Source: Valencia hispanica
Taxonomy: Eukaryota; Chordata; Actinopteri; Cyprinodontiformes; Valenciidae
Direction of reading: 5' to 3'
Length of the DNA: 64,000 nucleotides
NCBI GenBank assembly: GCA_963556495.2
Contig: OY747710.1
Coordinates: forward strand, 40,125,000-40,188,999
Shown here: one piece after another, positions 43,261 through 56,340 of the stretch
Layout: each line of letters opens with the position of its first letter
Position numbering within the stretch: the stretch's first letter is position 1
Translations under genes and position numbers: made by a program
The notes under the pieces: model-generated
What the model was told of the DNA's origin: nothing
Database searches by the model: none
The model's input: the letters and a program-made list of their open reading frames with translations, nothing else

Positions 43261-46200
43261 AGATTAAATTACAACACCCTGTTTAAGAATGCATTTATTT
43301 AGGTCCTATCATGTTTCTCCCCATAGACAAAGTAAAACCCTAATCTGTTTCGACTAGCACTTTGTCACTCAAAAACAAATATTGGCAGTGTTATCATTAT
43401 AGATAATACCTAGCTTTTATCAAATGATTCGTTTATGTGGTTTACCTGACAAGCATTGCTTGTCATATTTGACTCTTCAGTAAAACACTGAGAAAAACAT
43501 TTGCACCACCCTCTGTCACCCTTGTTTATGTGTGACAATAAGTAATAATCTGTTGTCAGTATTTTTTGATTTTTTTTTATGTTAAAACTCCATCTGGCCA
43601 GAATATTTATAAAAAATTCACAACTGGAGTTGATGCTACATATTTTCGTTTTTGGGTTCAGTCCTACACTCCATGAACCAGCATACTGGGTTTGGGTTTC
43701 TGAACAAAAAAAGGCTTACATAGTATGCTTGCGTAATTGTAATTGTAGGGTGGTCCTGAAGCCAAAAATGTTTCATACGTAAATGTCAAACTCTATATTA
43801 AAAATCAGCACTTAGTATAGAATACTCTAGTTAAGTTTTGATCTTTTTAGGTATTTTAGATTTTTAAAAGAAGCATTAAAAACTATCAAATAGACCATTA
43901 AGTGCCCATAGGAACTGTAATCCCAAGATTAGTTTTGTTAGCATCTGATGGTGTAGTATTCTCACAATGCTAACATTCAGTCAGTCTCTTTCACCATTAC
44001 TTTATTTTCTTTTTCAGTACCTACAATGCTGCCAGGTAGTGTAGTGAGAGAAGTCTCTGTCAGTCGACTCATGAACTGCCCACTTCTTTACATTCAAAAT
44101 AAGAGTTTCAGATGTTAGTACAAGAGGGTTTAACCTAAATAACTCAATTAAGTATCCTGGGCTCGTAACAATAACTTCCACCTACTTCATCAGAAGAAGT
44201 CACAAGTTGTAAGCTATTAAAACTTTTCGTTGATGAGAAATAATGTGTGATCTCATTACATCTCTAGTCACTAATTTCCAGCATTAGGTGAAACAGTCTT
44301 CTCTGAAATGTTGACTGCGGTTTTTAATCTTGCTGTGACCAAGAAACTTAATCCATTTCTCTCTCATCGCAGATGGTTTTGGTAAAGTATGAAAGCTAAT
44401 AATATAATTCGCCATTGTCTTCCCTACTCCTCAGAACCTGACCGGGCGGGGCAGAGCAGAGCAGGAGCTTGTAGCCCGCCCATTGCAGTTGCTACGTCAC
44501 AAACACAGTCTGTTTTAAATGGCCTTTTAGCTTCTGCTACTGATTCACAGCGATTTGAAAGCAGAAATACTCAGAAATGCAATTTTGAGCTTCATTTTGA
44601 TATGTCCTCTGGCATCAGAAAAATGCCACAAGGACATGTTAACAACACGAAAAACACGATTTTCATTGGAGTCGGTCTTTAAGGCAGTGGTGCTAACATC
44701 TGCACCACCATCCAGCCCTAAACGATCAGCATTTCCATTTCCTGTCCCCTTTTAATAGTTATGTAAAAAGAAATCACACCTAAAGCAAGTTTTATTGACA
44801 AATGTGTAACAAGCTATACTTTGTATGAAACACTGTACAATGACTACTTTTGTGGGAACGTTGAACATAGCTAGCACAAGCTGTGTGAATTTAGCAGTTT
44901 TTTGTGTATTTAGCTTTCCAAAAAATATGAAAATATGTACATTACAGCACTATGACAAGTTCTTGCTATTGTGATTTTTATTTTTAATTTCAAGATCCAT
45001 GCAGCACCTGACGGCCATACACTAGGGGTGTGTAATCTAGTGGTAATTCGAAACAGGTTGATCTACTTTCGTTTGACATAACTCTAGTTAAGAAATAGAT
45101 TATAGTTTTATTATAGTTTAGACTTGGTAGAAGTGCTAAATAGTTTTAATAGCACAGCTTTTAAATGAGCATTATATTATGTTTGCCTGCCCATATCGCC
45201 ACCCCCTACAGGTTTTAGATGCTGTTCTCTTAAGAATTGAAGACATAAAAAAGTATAACACCTCTCACTGTGGAGGTATTTTATGCACAAAGGGAAGCTG
45301 TCATTTATGTGCTTGTAGGATCCTTACCATGTCACCGGCTTCCGTGAAAAGCATGTAGGGGAAACGGTGCAGGCCATGGGACTCACGGACATTTCATCAT
45401 TTTTACATGTAGTCAGCGGCAGCTGTGAGAGCTGTCAAACAGACTTATAGCTTTTCATCTTCATATTGACATTCCAGGAGAAGGTTGTCCTTCTGCTTGT
45501 AAACATTATCTCCATTTTTATTGTACATACAACAGTTTACCCATTATGTAAAAAGGCAAACACTTGGCAGGATCAAGAGGCTCTTGCTATGATTTGGCCT
45601 TGTTGTGCTGCTAACCCAGAAGAGAGAAAATTACCAATGTGTGTCCCAGTGTGTGTAAGGATTGGTGCTATTTAGGGATGTCTGGCGGCAATGGAAAGAG
45701 GAGGGGGTGTACTAGGGTTGAGTTAGGGGTCCTATCAAGGGACAAACTTCCTCAGTACAACAAACTCACATGATCCATCACCCTTTTTAGCTGGTGTCAG
45801 AGTCAATTTATGTGATGATGATTTGATGCTTGGGTACCGGGTGTCCTTTGCACATGCTCAGATTGAAGTGTGACAGTCAGAGCTGGGATAGCTGAGCTTC
45901 TAAGCCACAGCCATCTAAGAAGTACTCCATATGTCTCATCAGAGCACAAAAGACACAATCTTACTTCTACTGCATTTACCTGTACTTTAACCACTCTCTA
46001 ATGCTAAAAGAGTGTCATCTAGAAACTAGGTATAAAGGATTTTTCATATTTAAAAAAAATGCATTTCTCACATGTTTTTAAAAAATTACTTGTATTATAT
46101 GTTTTTTTGTGATCCCCTTGTAAGAAAATGAGAAAGTAATACATTATATACAATGTAACTTTACTACTACGTTGATTTACAATTAACATCCTTCAAAGAC

Positions 46201-46298
46201 CCACTATTGTTGTCATTGGTATAAGTATGAACAAAAAAAGGTTTCAGGGTAAAAAAACCAAAATAATCTATTTGATTACAGTCATAGACTTCATATGT
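43261..46298. other. Noncoding sequence, mostly unrecognised
   Basis: AT-rich unique DNA. A GC-richer, CpG-containing block at about 44420-44660 (CCTGACCGGGCGGGGCAG near 44439) may be a decayed DNA element, but its ends are not visible. TAGGGGTGTGTAATC near 45024 resembles a hAT terminus without a partner. Unique balanced sequence at about 45200-45440 may be regulatory. No gene is supported. Confidence 0.35.
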
Positions 46299-46732
46299 TC
46301 ACAATACAGATACGAAATACTGCATTAATGACAAAGGCGAACTGGGTGGTCTGATTTGGGGATAAAGTAGTACACTTTTTGGCCAGAGATGAATATGTAA
46401 ATTATTAAACTGCAATAAGCTGGTTTGTCTAGAGTGGGCACCAGAGGAAATAAGTGGTTTACGAGCATTGGTATTACCAGTGGTTTGTGCCACATCAAAC
46501 AGTTGGTGAAAACAATGAGTGGTGAAGGTCACCAGATCAATTCATTAGGGGTCACATTGTAGGGTAGGTGGTTGTTTCGGGTAATATCCGCCATGTGTAG
46601 TGTACAGATCTCACAATGTGCTGATGTTGGAACCATTGGGTAGTTGAGGTTCCAGTTTAGTGACATCAAATGAAGGTCACCATGTTGTATGATTGGATCC
46701 CACCAAGGCTGGGGCAGGTAAGAGATTCTCAC
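46299..46732 (-). other. Two abutting short minus-strand frames, function unknown
   Basis: Frames 46732-46529 (67 codons) and 46532-46299 (77 codons) overlap by an ATGA and would make one reading of about 140 codons with a single frame change. No domain, signal or membrane segment is recognisable, and there is no clear splice context. Chance or an unidentified decayed element are both likelier than a host gene. Confidence 0.2.
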
Positions 46733-47779
46733 GATAGAGCCTTTAGTGAAAATACCACTGTTTTATGGTAGCCGAGGATTTAATCAAAGATTTTAAAATA
46801 TGATACAAAACATCATCTAACTAAATTAGTAGTGGAAAATAACAATTTATGCAGAAAAGCTAAAGTCATTCCCACTAATACAAAGATAATCTGAGATATT
46901 GTGTATTACAGTTATGAGAAAATAATATAATAAAATTATAATCATTAAAAATGGCAAACTGTCAAATTGTAAGACCTGTATAACATAATTCTTTTAGGAT
47001 TTCAAAACAGTAACTGTTTAAAACATTTGTTTAGATTTATATCTGTAACCCCTTGCCTCTCAGCCATATAAATATTTAATATTAGTCATTTTATTACTGC
47101 TGATACTGTTAAATGACCAATGGATAAAGTGGTTTTTAGTCTTGATCAAAGGACCTCAGGGCCCTGATAGGGGTGTAGGGATGTAACAGTCCAAAGATGT
47201 AGACCTGGTTTTTGTCCATGCAGAGCTCTCCAAGCCAGAACCAGGATCTTGAAAAATGTATTTTAAAATGTATTTTTATGCATGGTGGCTGCGCTCCCAC
47301 ACACATGACAAGACAGGGCCACTGTTCCTAATGTAAGTATTATGATCATTGTGACTACAACTGACAGGAAAGGTAAATAAAAAATATTTTTGAGCTCTGT
47401 TTATTGTTGTTCTTAAAGAAAAACTCTTATCAGCAGATTTAAGCTTCACAAAAGCCAGAGATTAGAAATTGCCCATAAACCACTGATTGGTGTTTATCTG
47501 ATTTTTCTTTAATGTTAAATACCCACTTTCAACCAGAGGAAAGGTTTAATTTTTTCTGTCAGTGAGAGATATGGCCATATTAATACTCAAATTAAAAAGA
47601 ACAATAATTGGAGAACAAAAGCAAGTATGTTTTATGATATGTTTTTATTTGGATGAACTGTGCCTTTACTTTGTATATTTGTCTCTGGCTGCCGCAACGT
47701 TTAAAGCGCTTCTAAAAACATCATCCTTCAACATAACTCTGTTATGATCATAAACGGCTACAGTACATGAATCTTTTAA
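46733..47779. other. Noncoding sequence
   Basis: AT-rich unique DNA with no recognised repeat or gene. Confidence 0.4.
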
Positions 47780-48420
47780 ACAATGTCAGTGACTTGTGTT
47801 TGTTATAGTGTGCGTGAGGGCGTAATAACTCCCCCTGTAAAGCGGTTCGGGAGGCTGTGTGTAAATGAGACGGTTCTGCTACATTAGCTTCATAACGCCA
47901 TAATCCTTTCTCTATAAACCATTACATGCGCCGCAACATTTCTGATTTATGGGGGCTAGAGAATCAATGGGAAAAAATTAATGCTCGCAAAACATCCCAG
48001 GGACAATATTGAGCAGATTTTAATTGTGATTTCATTCAAGTGGCTGTTAGCTGGATGATGAATGGGAGCTAACCTTCCACTCAGCCAAGCACTGGAGAGA
48101 GTCTTTAATATGACAATTAAGTGTCTGTCTTTTAGATTTTATTGCATCTTTCTCTCCCTATCTCGTGGGCTATTCTCCCCCTCCCTTCGACTTCTCCTTT
48201 TACTTCCCAGCCTCACTCCTTCCCCCCGGTTCCTATCTCTTCTTCTCTCGACATAACTTCATCTGTACAGTGGGGCTCTTGTCCAGATTAAATTGAGACT
48301 CCGGTTTTCTCCATCTCACAGCACTTACTTATGTTTTATGACACGCACTAAATCAGTTTTATGTTGCTATTGATCCCCCACCCCCAGCCCACCCATCCTC
48401 CTGCTATTACCCTCTTCCTT
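47780..48420. promoter_or_regulatory. Candidate conserved noncoding element G
   Basis: Unique sequence with CpG-containing segments (GCGGTTCGGG near 47842, TGCGCCGCAAC near 47928) and AT-rich homeodomain-type words (AAAAATTAATGC near 47975). There is no low complexity before the pyrimidine-rich tail at 48140-48250. Enhancer-like appearance only. Confidence 0.42.
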
Positions 48421-48992
48421 AAATCGACACTGACCATTCTGCTTTTTGCTCTCTGATTCTACCCACTCTTGTCTTAGCAGTGGTGACCTCAAGCATACAC
48501 CATCTGTCCCTAAAGGGAAGCAGTGGCTGTCTGCCTGGAAAGGAGACAGATATGAAAAGAGAAAGTATAACCAGAAGGTGGCAGGTTAAACTCACTTGTA
48601 ACATGAAACAAAACGTCACTTTTTTTCGTTTAATTTCATTTAGCAAAATTGTAGAAAAAAAAAGAAAAAAAAAGAAAGAAAAAGACTTAACATTTTTTGG
48701 ATCACTACCACGTCCTTGCACTGCACCTGACAGGAGAAAAGTTTGGCAGTGAAGGTAAATCACATATCCTCAAGTAGTTTTTATTAGGGTGCCCTAATAA
48801 AAGAAAACATAGTTTGAAAGGATTTTTAATTTCACCTTCGTCATTTTGACAGACAATGCCCCTGGCACAAAGCAACCCCCCCCAACTTTGTATTTATTCA
48901 AGTGTCTTTCTAAACTCAGCCAATAAGGCTGAAGGCCAACATTTTCTGTGTTTAGGTGCAACATTGCTGAATGTAATTGAATATTAATTAAC

Positions 48993-48993
<1 letters not shown>
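48421..48993. other. Noncoding sequence with A-rich tract
   Basis: An A-rich/AAAG tract lies at about 48654-48683. Overlapping frames on both strands at 48419-48763 have no domain. A short imperfect palindrome, TTATTAGGG..CCCTAATAA, lies near 48782-48800. Confidence 0.45.

Positions 48994-49049
<56 letters not shown>
48994..49049. repeat. (AG)n microsatellite, 28 units
   Basis: Uninterrupted AG array of 56 bp, the second long GA-type array in the window. Confidence 0.98.
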
Positions 49050-49050
<1 letters not shown>

Positions 49051-49189
49051 AAAATTAATATAACCAACAAATAAGAATAGGACAGGATGAGCATAAATGT
49101 AAAGGATGTACAGGATGAGCATAAAAGTACAAAAGAAAAAAAAAACAAAGTTTAGGAAAACCTTACTAAAAAGAAATGTTAAATGCAAT

Positions 49190-49610
49190 AGGGGCTGCCT
49201 TTATCTCCATGAATTCGTGCCTTCCTTTTGGCAGGTTTCCAGGCTTCGCTGTGCCCTAGTCACCCCCCCGGTGTTGGCTCCATCAGGGCTCGCAGCGGAG
49301 AGTTAAGCAGGATCATCAATGTGACCATTTAGAGTGGGATCTGTGCAGATGCGTAGGAAGGTCGGGCATTTGTGCAACTCTCCCTGCTCTTGCCTCTCAT
49401 TTTGCCGTCTGAGACGTAGCTCACATCAAAGTTGTCATTGAGGCGCCTCGATCTGAAACTCCGGTTTGGCACGGAAGTGGCGTCTTTGGGAAAATAATGG
49501 CGGCCTTCACCTTACGAAATAGATTTAACCAGCTCCCTAAGATTAATGCTCTCTATATGGGGATTAATTACACCTGCTGGGAGCTGTGTTAACTGTTCAT
49601 GCGTATATAC
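49190..49610. promoter_or_regulatory. Candidate conserved noncoding element H
   Basis: Unique, GC-balanced block with CpG sites and GGGGATTAATTACACC near 49558, TTAACCAGCTCC and GAAGTGGCG words. No reading frame. It stands out from AT-rich flanks. Conservation not tested. Confidence 0.42.
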
Positions 49611-49654
49611 AGTACTCTTTGTTCTGTACTGTGTATGAATTTATGGCTGAAACT

Positions 49655-50060
49655 GTACATATAGAGTAAAGAATGAGGTAACTTTTTATTGTCTACGTTA
49701 GTATCAGCCGATATGAGTCCATTTTTTTGACGTATTGATATCAGTCCCATAAGTAAAGCTGGGCCGATATTAACAAGTGAACAGTTTTTCCATCTCTTTT
49801 TTTTTATTTCTGTTTGTCTTTCAGGAGGGGGAGGGGGTTCGCCATGGAATATTTGTTTGGGCATGTGATAGTGATGCAGTGCAAGATTGTGGGGTGTTTA
49901 ACTGAAGCAGAGAAGCAATGTCAATGGTATGGTTATTTTTTTACAGTGTTGAAAGGGTAGGAAAATATATATAATATCAGCAAATATCAGTCATTGGCCA
50001 TAACAGCAACGCTAATATTGGATTTCGATACACAGTTTTCATATCTGTGCATCCATAATG
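49655..50060. repeat. Unclassified interspersed-repeat-like region
   Basis: Variants of a TATCAGCCGATAT/GGGCCGATATT motif and AATATCAGCAAATATCAGTC recur through the block, as in a common fish repeat built from such words. Ends and class are not defined. It lies directly right of candidate element H. Confidence 0.35.
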
Positions 50061-50418
50061 TGTTTTAGTTGAAGGCTCGAGGTCCTGTTTAACAGTCTAC
50101 TTCCCTTGACTCTTTATTTGCTCAGGTCTTGCTTAACTATCATGTTTGAGAAATTGCCGGATCATTGATGGTGTTCCATCTTTCCATATTTATTGTCCTA
50201 AGATTTCGTTTATGCTTTTTTGTGTGTGAAAAGGCTCATTTTCAGAAATTAATCTCATTCATACCACCGCTTTTTGGATAATAGATTTCTGAAGAGACAT
50301 CAGACACTTTTGGACATACGTTATTATGGGTTGAACATTAAATATTTTAGATACCTTAAGTCCAGCCAAGGCTCAGCATAGGCTTCAAGAGATATAGCAG
50401 AGACATGGCTGTGTCAGT

Positions 50419-50640
50419 TTACAGTGCCTTTTGAAAGTATTTATAACTTAAGCTTAATAAGGTGACTCCTAAAGGCAGTTGGCTCCACTGGATTTTATTT
50501 ACGCCTATTAGAGTACACAGGGTTGAATCAGTCTGTCTTTTCAGGTTTTTATCAGTAAAACTTTGAAACCGTGTAGCAAGTTTCTCTAAACATTACAATT
50601 GTGTGATACTTGGTTGGTCTATCAAATAAAATCCCAATCG
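50419..50640 (+). mobile_element. Internally deleted Tc1 remnant
   Basis: TTACAGTGCCTTTTGAAAG at 50418 is a Tc1 terminal repeat start with its TA. Downstream, TTGGCTCCACTGGATTTTAT near 50480 and GGTTGGTCTATCAAATAAAA near 50610 match the 3' part of the same family. The transposase is absent, so this is a MITE-like deletion derivative. The right end is not sharp. Confidence 0.75.
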
Positions 50641-52079
50641 AATATGAAGATGTTTTGCTATAATTATTTTTGCATGATGGTGTTTCTGAGCTATAGATTA
50701 GTAGTAGGGAAAATGAATGGGCAAGATATGAAGGAAGCCGAGCAGTTACAAAATGGTAAAAATAAAAATGTGTAGAACATGTGTGTATGACGTATAGACT
50801 ATTCACACAAATTTTTTGAGCAAATGACAAAGGTTGTGTGCCCTCAGTATGGCCTTTAGTATCAATTGACTCTTGTTTAGCAAGACTAATTAGAGATGGA
50901 ACCAGGTCTTGTTTTATGATATTAAGAAGCCACACTATTTCTACTGAAGCCCATCTTGTAGAACTCTATCTAGTTGTTATCATATGACCTGGACTGGGGG
51001 AGAAATGTTAAGCTATTATCATCGGTTCAGGATATGAAATTGTGTGCTTTAAGGTTGAAAGCATAATGTATAAATGATTATGGCTCTTATTTTGAAATAA
51101 GAAAGGAAGCAGTTCTTGAGCTGCCCTGTCAAGTTGACAGTCAACTTTTCTTCTGACTGGCTGACAACATTCGAAGGCATAAGCAATGAAGAAGCAGAAA
51201 ACGTGTTTAAAAATATTTATCTGGCAGAATTTTTGGTACGCTTCAGAAAAAGAAAGGTCGGTATTTACCTTGTAGCTTACTGTCAGAACTAAAGGGCTAT
51301 TACATTGAATGCATTCAATCTGGTGTTTAGAATTTAAATTATTTTTACCTTTCCAACCTGCACTTGATAATTTTACACTGAGCAGAGATTTTTTTTCAAA
51401 ACACAGTTTGAGATTTAGAAAACCACAAAAGGGAGTGTTTTCAATGTTTTTTCGCATTAGGATGACAAAAATATGGGTACTTTAGATTTTTCAAAGAATA
51501 TTAAATATACATTTCATTCAGTTCAGAAGTGTTTCTTTTTTTCAACCTTTTTTTTGGCACTAGTTGCCTTTACTTGCAGTATTAGAGATGTAATAGTCAG
51601 AGAGAGAAGAGAGGAAGACATACAGGGTGCCTGCTCTAATGGGACAGTCATCTCACAAAGAATAATAAAACAACGTAAGAGGAGTATCAAATAAATAAAT
51701 AAAACATTTTATTAGAAAAAGATGAGAATTATTTATAATAATAGTATAATAATACTCAATGTAAAAATCTTTATTGCATCACAGTAATCAAACCCTTATT
51801 ATAATCCTTTACCAACTTTTTATGTTTTCATTGGTATTCTGCTGCTTTTTACACCTAAATGAATGGAAGTGTATGAATAATATTAATATCAACTGTAGAT
51901 ATCTAAGCTGACTAACCTTTGGATTTAGTATTTTCTACTTTTGCTGAATGTCTGCAAAATTATTTCCAACAATATACAGTATGACAATGAGCCACGAGTT
52001 AAATCTCTTTTTAGTATAGAATTATAGCAAAATAGAAATGGATGACGATACAAATAATGGCATGCTTTTTATTTTTCTC
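50641..52079. other. Noncoding sequence
   Basis: AT-rich DNA. Frames of 127 codons (50552-50935) and 149 codons (51008-51457) on the minus strand are the longest, but neither has a recognisable domain and the first overlaps Tc1 debris. Confidence 0.4.
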
Positions 52080-52720
52080 AGCATCTTAAAAGGAGGTGGA
52101 CACAACTTAAAACCAGGTCTTAAATTCAGGTTGCACTAATGACAGATGGAAAAGTGAGAAGGAGGAAGGAAACGAGATGGAGGTGACAGACTGAGGAGAA
52201 GGTATCAAATAGGAAGTTCCTTCCCTTTTTCCCCTCTTCTGTTTTAGCTCATGTGGAAAAGCTTTTCAAATTATGATGTGGATTGACGTGCAGCAGCTGT
52301 CCCCTCTCCTGGGTCCTGTCCGTCACCCCGCCGGTCACCGCTGACAGCACTATGATGGATTAGGAATTGTCATCCAGGACGCTTGTCACTTGTTTACAAG
52401 CCGGCCATCCCTCATCTCTCAGCACAGGCCTTATAATCTGGCTGGAGCGCACCTCCCAGCACACCTCCTTCTCCTGCTGCCAAACATGCTATACAAGACA
52501 ACACCATACATTACATCAGCTTCTTTTTCTCCCTCTAACCCCCCCCCCCCCCCCCCCCAACTAACCTCTCTCTCTCCCGCTCCTGCATCCCAGGGCTGAG
52601 CACTGCCAACACATTTAATACATTAATATATGTGTTGCATTCACCAATCTCCCAGGGATTGAGGCGATGTCTTCCTCTGTCAACCTCTACCCCTTAGAAC
52701 TGATGTTGGGTTTCATAAAA
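52080..52720. promoter_or_regulatory. Candidate conserved noncoding element I, with a C-run
   Basis: Unique sequence with AAATTATGATGTGGATTGACG near 52269 and balanced composition, cut by a run of 20 C residues at 52539-52558. A frame running into the C-run gives a meaningless proline tail. Enhancer-like by appearance only. Confidence 0.35.
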
Positions 52721-53344
52721 ACGTCCTAGTGGCAGCAGGAGAAAAACGAACTAAACCTGATTTCTGTGGGATTAAGTTATCATTATTAAACAATGGCTCA
52801 GAAATTATTCACGAACAGTATTTGCTTTTATTACAAATCCTGTTTTATCTCTGTGATGGTGAATCTCACCACATTTCTTCTGGTTGTTGCGGAACCTCAA
52901 GCTGGTTACCATCACTAAATTACATTTCCTGCATGGCATAAATTATTCAGACTTGTTGGTAATAAATATGACAATGCAATCTAACATGAGTATGTATTTA
53001 CATTAACTTAACGTTTATCATATTCTTGCCTATTATTTTGGTTTTTAAAGCAGTTTTTGTTGCCTTCACACATTATGGAGGACAAACTCAAACATTTGAT
53101 GATGTCATCTTTCACTTTCTAGTCTACTTTGTTTTCTGAATGTAAAAAACAGATTTAATTGTATTGCTATGTATTGCAATTTGTGCTTGCTGCTGCTAAC
53201 ATGTCACATATTCCTCTAATATTGATTTATATTATAGCTCTTCATACATTATCTTCTCATTACTTCTAATAATAGTCATTTAAAGTTTTCTTTTCTTTTC
53301 TTTGAGGATAAATTACACATAAGGAGGTTGAGGAGCTTTATTTT
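52721..53344. other. Noncoding sequence
   Basis: AT-rich unique DNA with no recognised feature. Confidence 0.4.
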
Positions 53345-53610
53345 CCCAAGGGCAGCAGAGCCGCTGCTCCTCCTCATCCAAAGGTGTCGGTAAAGGTAGA
53401 TCAAACATCTGATCAGGTTACCTTCTAGAAAAACTTCCCTTTAGAGGTTGTCCAGGCAGCTCCTACTAGGAGGATACTCTGGAGTAGAGCCACCAAAGTA
53501 TTGGAGTGACTAGACTAGGGAAAACTTTGGGTTGAATGAACTGAAGAGTATAGCTTAGGAGAGGGATGTCTGGCATTGCCTCCTAAACCTGTTCCCCCTG
53601 CACCTAGTCT
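53345..53610 (+). pseudogene. RTE-like LINE C-terminal fragment, plus strand
   Basis: GCAGAGCCGCTGCTCCTCC (53351) followed by CATCTGATCAGGTTACCTTCT (53407), CTACTAGGAGGATACTC and GGATGTCTGGCATTGCCTCC matches, at DNA level, the end of the same LINE family found at 12318 and 25757. The encoded order is the EPLLLHIERSQ block, GHLIRMPPGR, then TGRRP-type and GEREVWASLL-type blocks. Frames are broken and the 3' tail is missing. Confidence 0.7.
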
Positions 53611-53892
53611 TGCATGAGGTTTCGAAGCAAAAATAATTATATCAAACTTATAATCCTTTTCAGAAGCCTTCAATATATTGTGCAAGGCCTCCAACTAAAG
53701 GAAGACGAGGCTGTGATCCCAGCTCAGCTGTCCCTGATAACCTACTGCTTTATTTCTGTGCCTGTGCTTAGTAGGCACGGGTCGGTCAATGACATTTACT
53801 ATGCCATGGTTTTAAACATTCATAAGAATACATATCATAGCATTTCTACCAGCTTAAAGTCATTTTAGGGAGAAGATAAAGTGCTGAGAGTT

Positions 53893-54166
53893 TAGCCTGG
53901 ACAGGCCACCAGTCCACCACAGAGACACACAGGACAAGCATCCATGCTCGCACACTCACACTAACTCCTAAGGGCAATTTAGAGAGACCAGTCAGCCATT
54001 ATTAACCGTGATGTTTTTGGATTTTGGGAGGAAAACAGAGTACCTGGAGAGAACCCTCGCATGCACAGGGAGAACATCCAAACTCTATGGCGAAAAAAAC
54101 CAAAAAAAACTCAGGACCTTCATGCTGCAGGGCAGCAGTGCTGCCAACTGCCCCATCATGCAGTCC
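53893..54166 (-). mobile_element. tRNA-derived SINE, minus strand, 3'-truncated
   Basis: The minus strand carries the same landmarks as the copy at 40744: the head with the CAGTTGGCAGCACTGCTGCC region, then GGAGTTTGGATGTTCTCCC, CCTCCCAAAATCC, CTAAATTGCCCTTAGGAG and GTGTGTCTCTGTGG. Part of the B box is replaced by an A-rich or T-rich stretch near 54098-54110. Confidence 0.85.
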
Positions 54167-54399
54167 TATGCACAGTTTAGCATGGGTTTCTAAAGTGTTT
54201 TTTGTCCAAGTTAGTAAGGGTTGTATTCAAAATAATAAATAAATGTTGGTATACAATACCTCAAATGATCTGTATTTCAAAAATATTTAGCAGCTGTACA
54301 AATAACTGTTACTGACAAGAGCAACATATGTTATTGATAGAACCATATTATTTCATACAAGGAATGTTATTTGGCCCACTCCTACTGCTCAGCTACTGT
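54167..54399. other. Noncoding sequence
   Basis: Short AT-rich spacer with nothing recognised. Confidence 0.4.
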
Positions 54400-55640
54400 A
54401 TGAGGATATGTGACATTGCGCTCCCTCTGTTGTCTTTGGCCAAACTGGATGATAAGCTATCCCAGCTTGTCTTTCCAGCTTGTCCTCAGCCCTGGCAGCT
54501 GTGCTCACTCAGAAAGGATGAGTGGATGCCATCTACCCTACACTGCTGAGGCCCTCCCAGTGCTCCCAGTGTGGCCCTTGAGAGGAGCCATAATCTTCTC
54601 CTGCCTGCCTTATGGTCCCCTCCGTGGATTCTGAGACTGCAGGGCTGGGAGTGGGGGCAGCCCGCCGAATCCTGCTATGAGCATATTGTCATTAAATTAA
54701 AAATTTCTGAACGCTCCCTTGCTTGTGGCGTAACTGCCGCCATGGGAGCGATCATAATTGGCTCTGAAAACATGCGTAATTGCCTTCAGCTGGCGCTCTT
54801 TTACAGTTGACATTGTTGAGGAGGAGGCGGAGCGATGGACGAATTGAATATGCAGCTTGTTTCGCAATGGCGGTCGTAATTTAAATATGGTACGTGTGAG
54901 TGGAAGATTACATTAAAGCTCCTAGATAATCACCTGACAGGGGAGTCATTGAATCGACAATCTGCCGCGGTGTTTCGGGGGAGCGGGCCACAGCGAACAG
55001 GCCATGTGAGGATGGTGGTGGTGGTGTGAGGGGCTTAATGTTAGCTCACTCAGATACAAAGCAGTACTGGATTGTCAGCTTAGCCTTCCTGGGCTCTGTC
55101 AGTGCATCACTCTCTCTTTTCCTGTTTTGTGTTAGACACACTCCCCTCCGCTGCTTTAAATATGGCGCTTCCCCTTTAAGAGCTGGCAGATGGCTACGCT
55201 GAGGTTGCATTTTCATTAATATTTTTATTAGTGTTTTTATACGGGCATCATGAAGCCCTTCCATCCGCTGCCGAGACTGCCTTTAATGACCTAAAATTGA
55301 AAGTTTACCGTTGATCATTTTCACTTTACCTGTAAGGCATCCTTTGATGTCATTGTCCCCGCTCTTTAGAGTCAATTTACATATTAATGTTTTCATTTCT
55401 CTAAAAGTTCCTTGTGCCCTTTTTCTCCCCCTCCGCTGTGCTTTCACTTCCTCCCACAGATAGACAGCAGGAAGGGAAGTGTTGTTTTACAAATATTTCA
55501 AAATCCCAGACTGCGACTGTAGGCACATTACTGGCAAACTGATCTACACAGAAGAAAAGACGCAGAGGAATTGGTCGCTTTCATATTCCTTTTCCTCTGC
55601 AGACTATCTGGGCTGCTATTGCTGCTGAAAGGAATAAAAC
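54400..55640. promoter_or_regulatory. Candidate conserved noncoding element cluster J
   Basis: About 1.2 kb of unique sequence combines GC-balanced and homeodomain-type stretches: TCATTAAATTAAAAATTTC near 54690, CGATCATAATTGGC near 54749, GAATTGAATATGCAG near 54841, and GTAATTTAAATATGG near 54876. Several CpG-containing words are kept. No transposon signature or credible frame is present. With block K this is the longest clean stretch on the right side of the window. Confidence 0.45.
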
Positions 55641-56340
55641 ATACAAAAAAAAACTTGCAGGCTCCTCTTTAATCTACTTCTCCTTTTGCCATTATCTTAT
55701 ATTTGGGTATAAACACACACACGGTGCAACCCGATAATATGCAATTAAAAACAAAGATCATTAAAAAGTTATTGGTGTCTGCCTAATTACTATAACTTTA
55801 CCTCCCTTATAATGAGCGTGCATGGGTATTGATTGGAAGCAAATCTCCCTTTCCTCCTGGAAAAAAGCAGGTAGTTACTTTGTGTTAAATCATTAATATA
55901 GTAATGATTTTTCAAGAACACTCTCAATTAAGACCAAAGCAGAAAATGACCCAGGGGAGTTGAGGCTCACGCTCTTAAAAGTGTGATGCTCCAAATATAT
56001 CTTCTCTCCTTTCTCACCATATGGATAGGACCCAGCCATGTTACTGAATAATTTAAAGCTGGAGCTGGTTGATTAGAACGGGTGTAAATGTGTTTCAAAG
56101 TTAAAGGTCTGCAACTTTAAGAAAAAGCATAACTAATACTGTAAAGTGCTAATAATAAGCTTTGATAGCGCCTGCTGAATAATGAAACTGTAAGGCAGAT
56201 TAAATGTGATTGAAAAATAAAAAAGGACTTTCATTCATGCAGACGTGATAAAAAGGCTGCAGACTATATCATGATTGTTGTGTAATTTAGGTTCATTAGT
56301 GAGTTTTAACTGTCTTTATAAGCAGCCTATGGTTTTGTTT
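55641..56340. promoter_or_regulatory. Candidate conserved noncoding element cluster K
   Basis: Unique sequence with TATGCAATTAAAAAC near 55738, CTAATTACTATAAC near 55784, AATCATTAATATAGTAATGA (55889-55908, palindromic) and AATAATTTAAAGC near 56047. No repeats or frames. Regulatory on appearance. Confidence 0.45.

Noticed and set aside
45020..45040. hAT end TAGGGGTGTGTAATC
   Set aside because: No matching right terminus or 8-bp duplication was found downstream.
45800..46000. Tc1 transposase remnant around TATGTCTCATCAGAGCAC
   Set aside because: Only a short stretch resembles the first catalytic motif region, and neighbouring motifs are absent.
51008..51457. 149-codon minus-strand frame
   Set aside because: It has no domain, is Phe- and Leu-rich as expected from AT-rich DNA, and lacks splice or promoter context.
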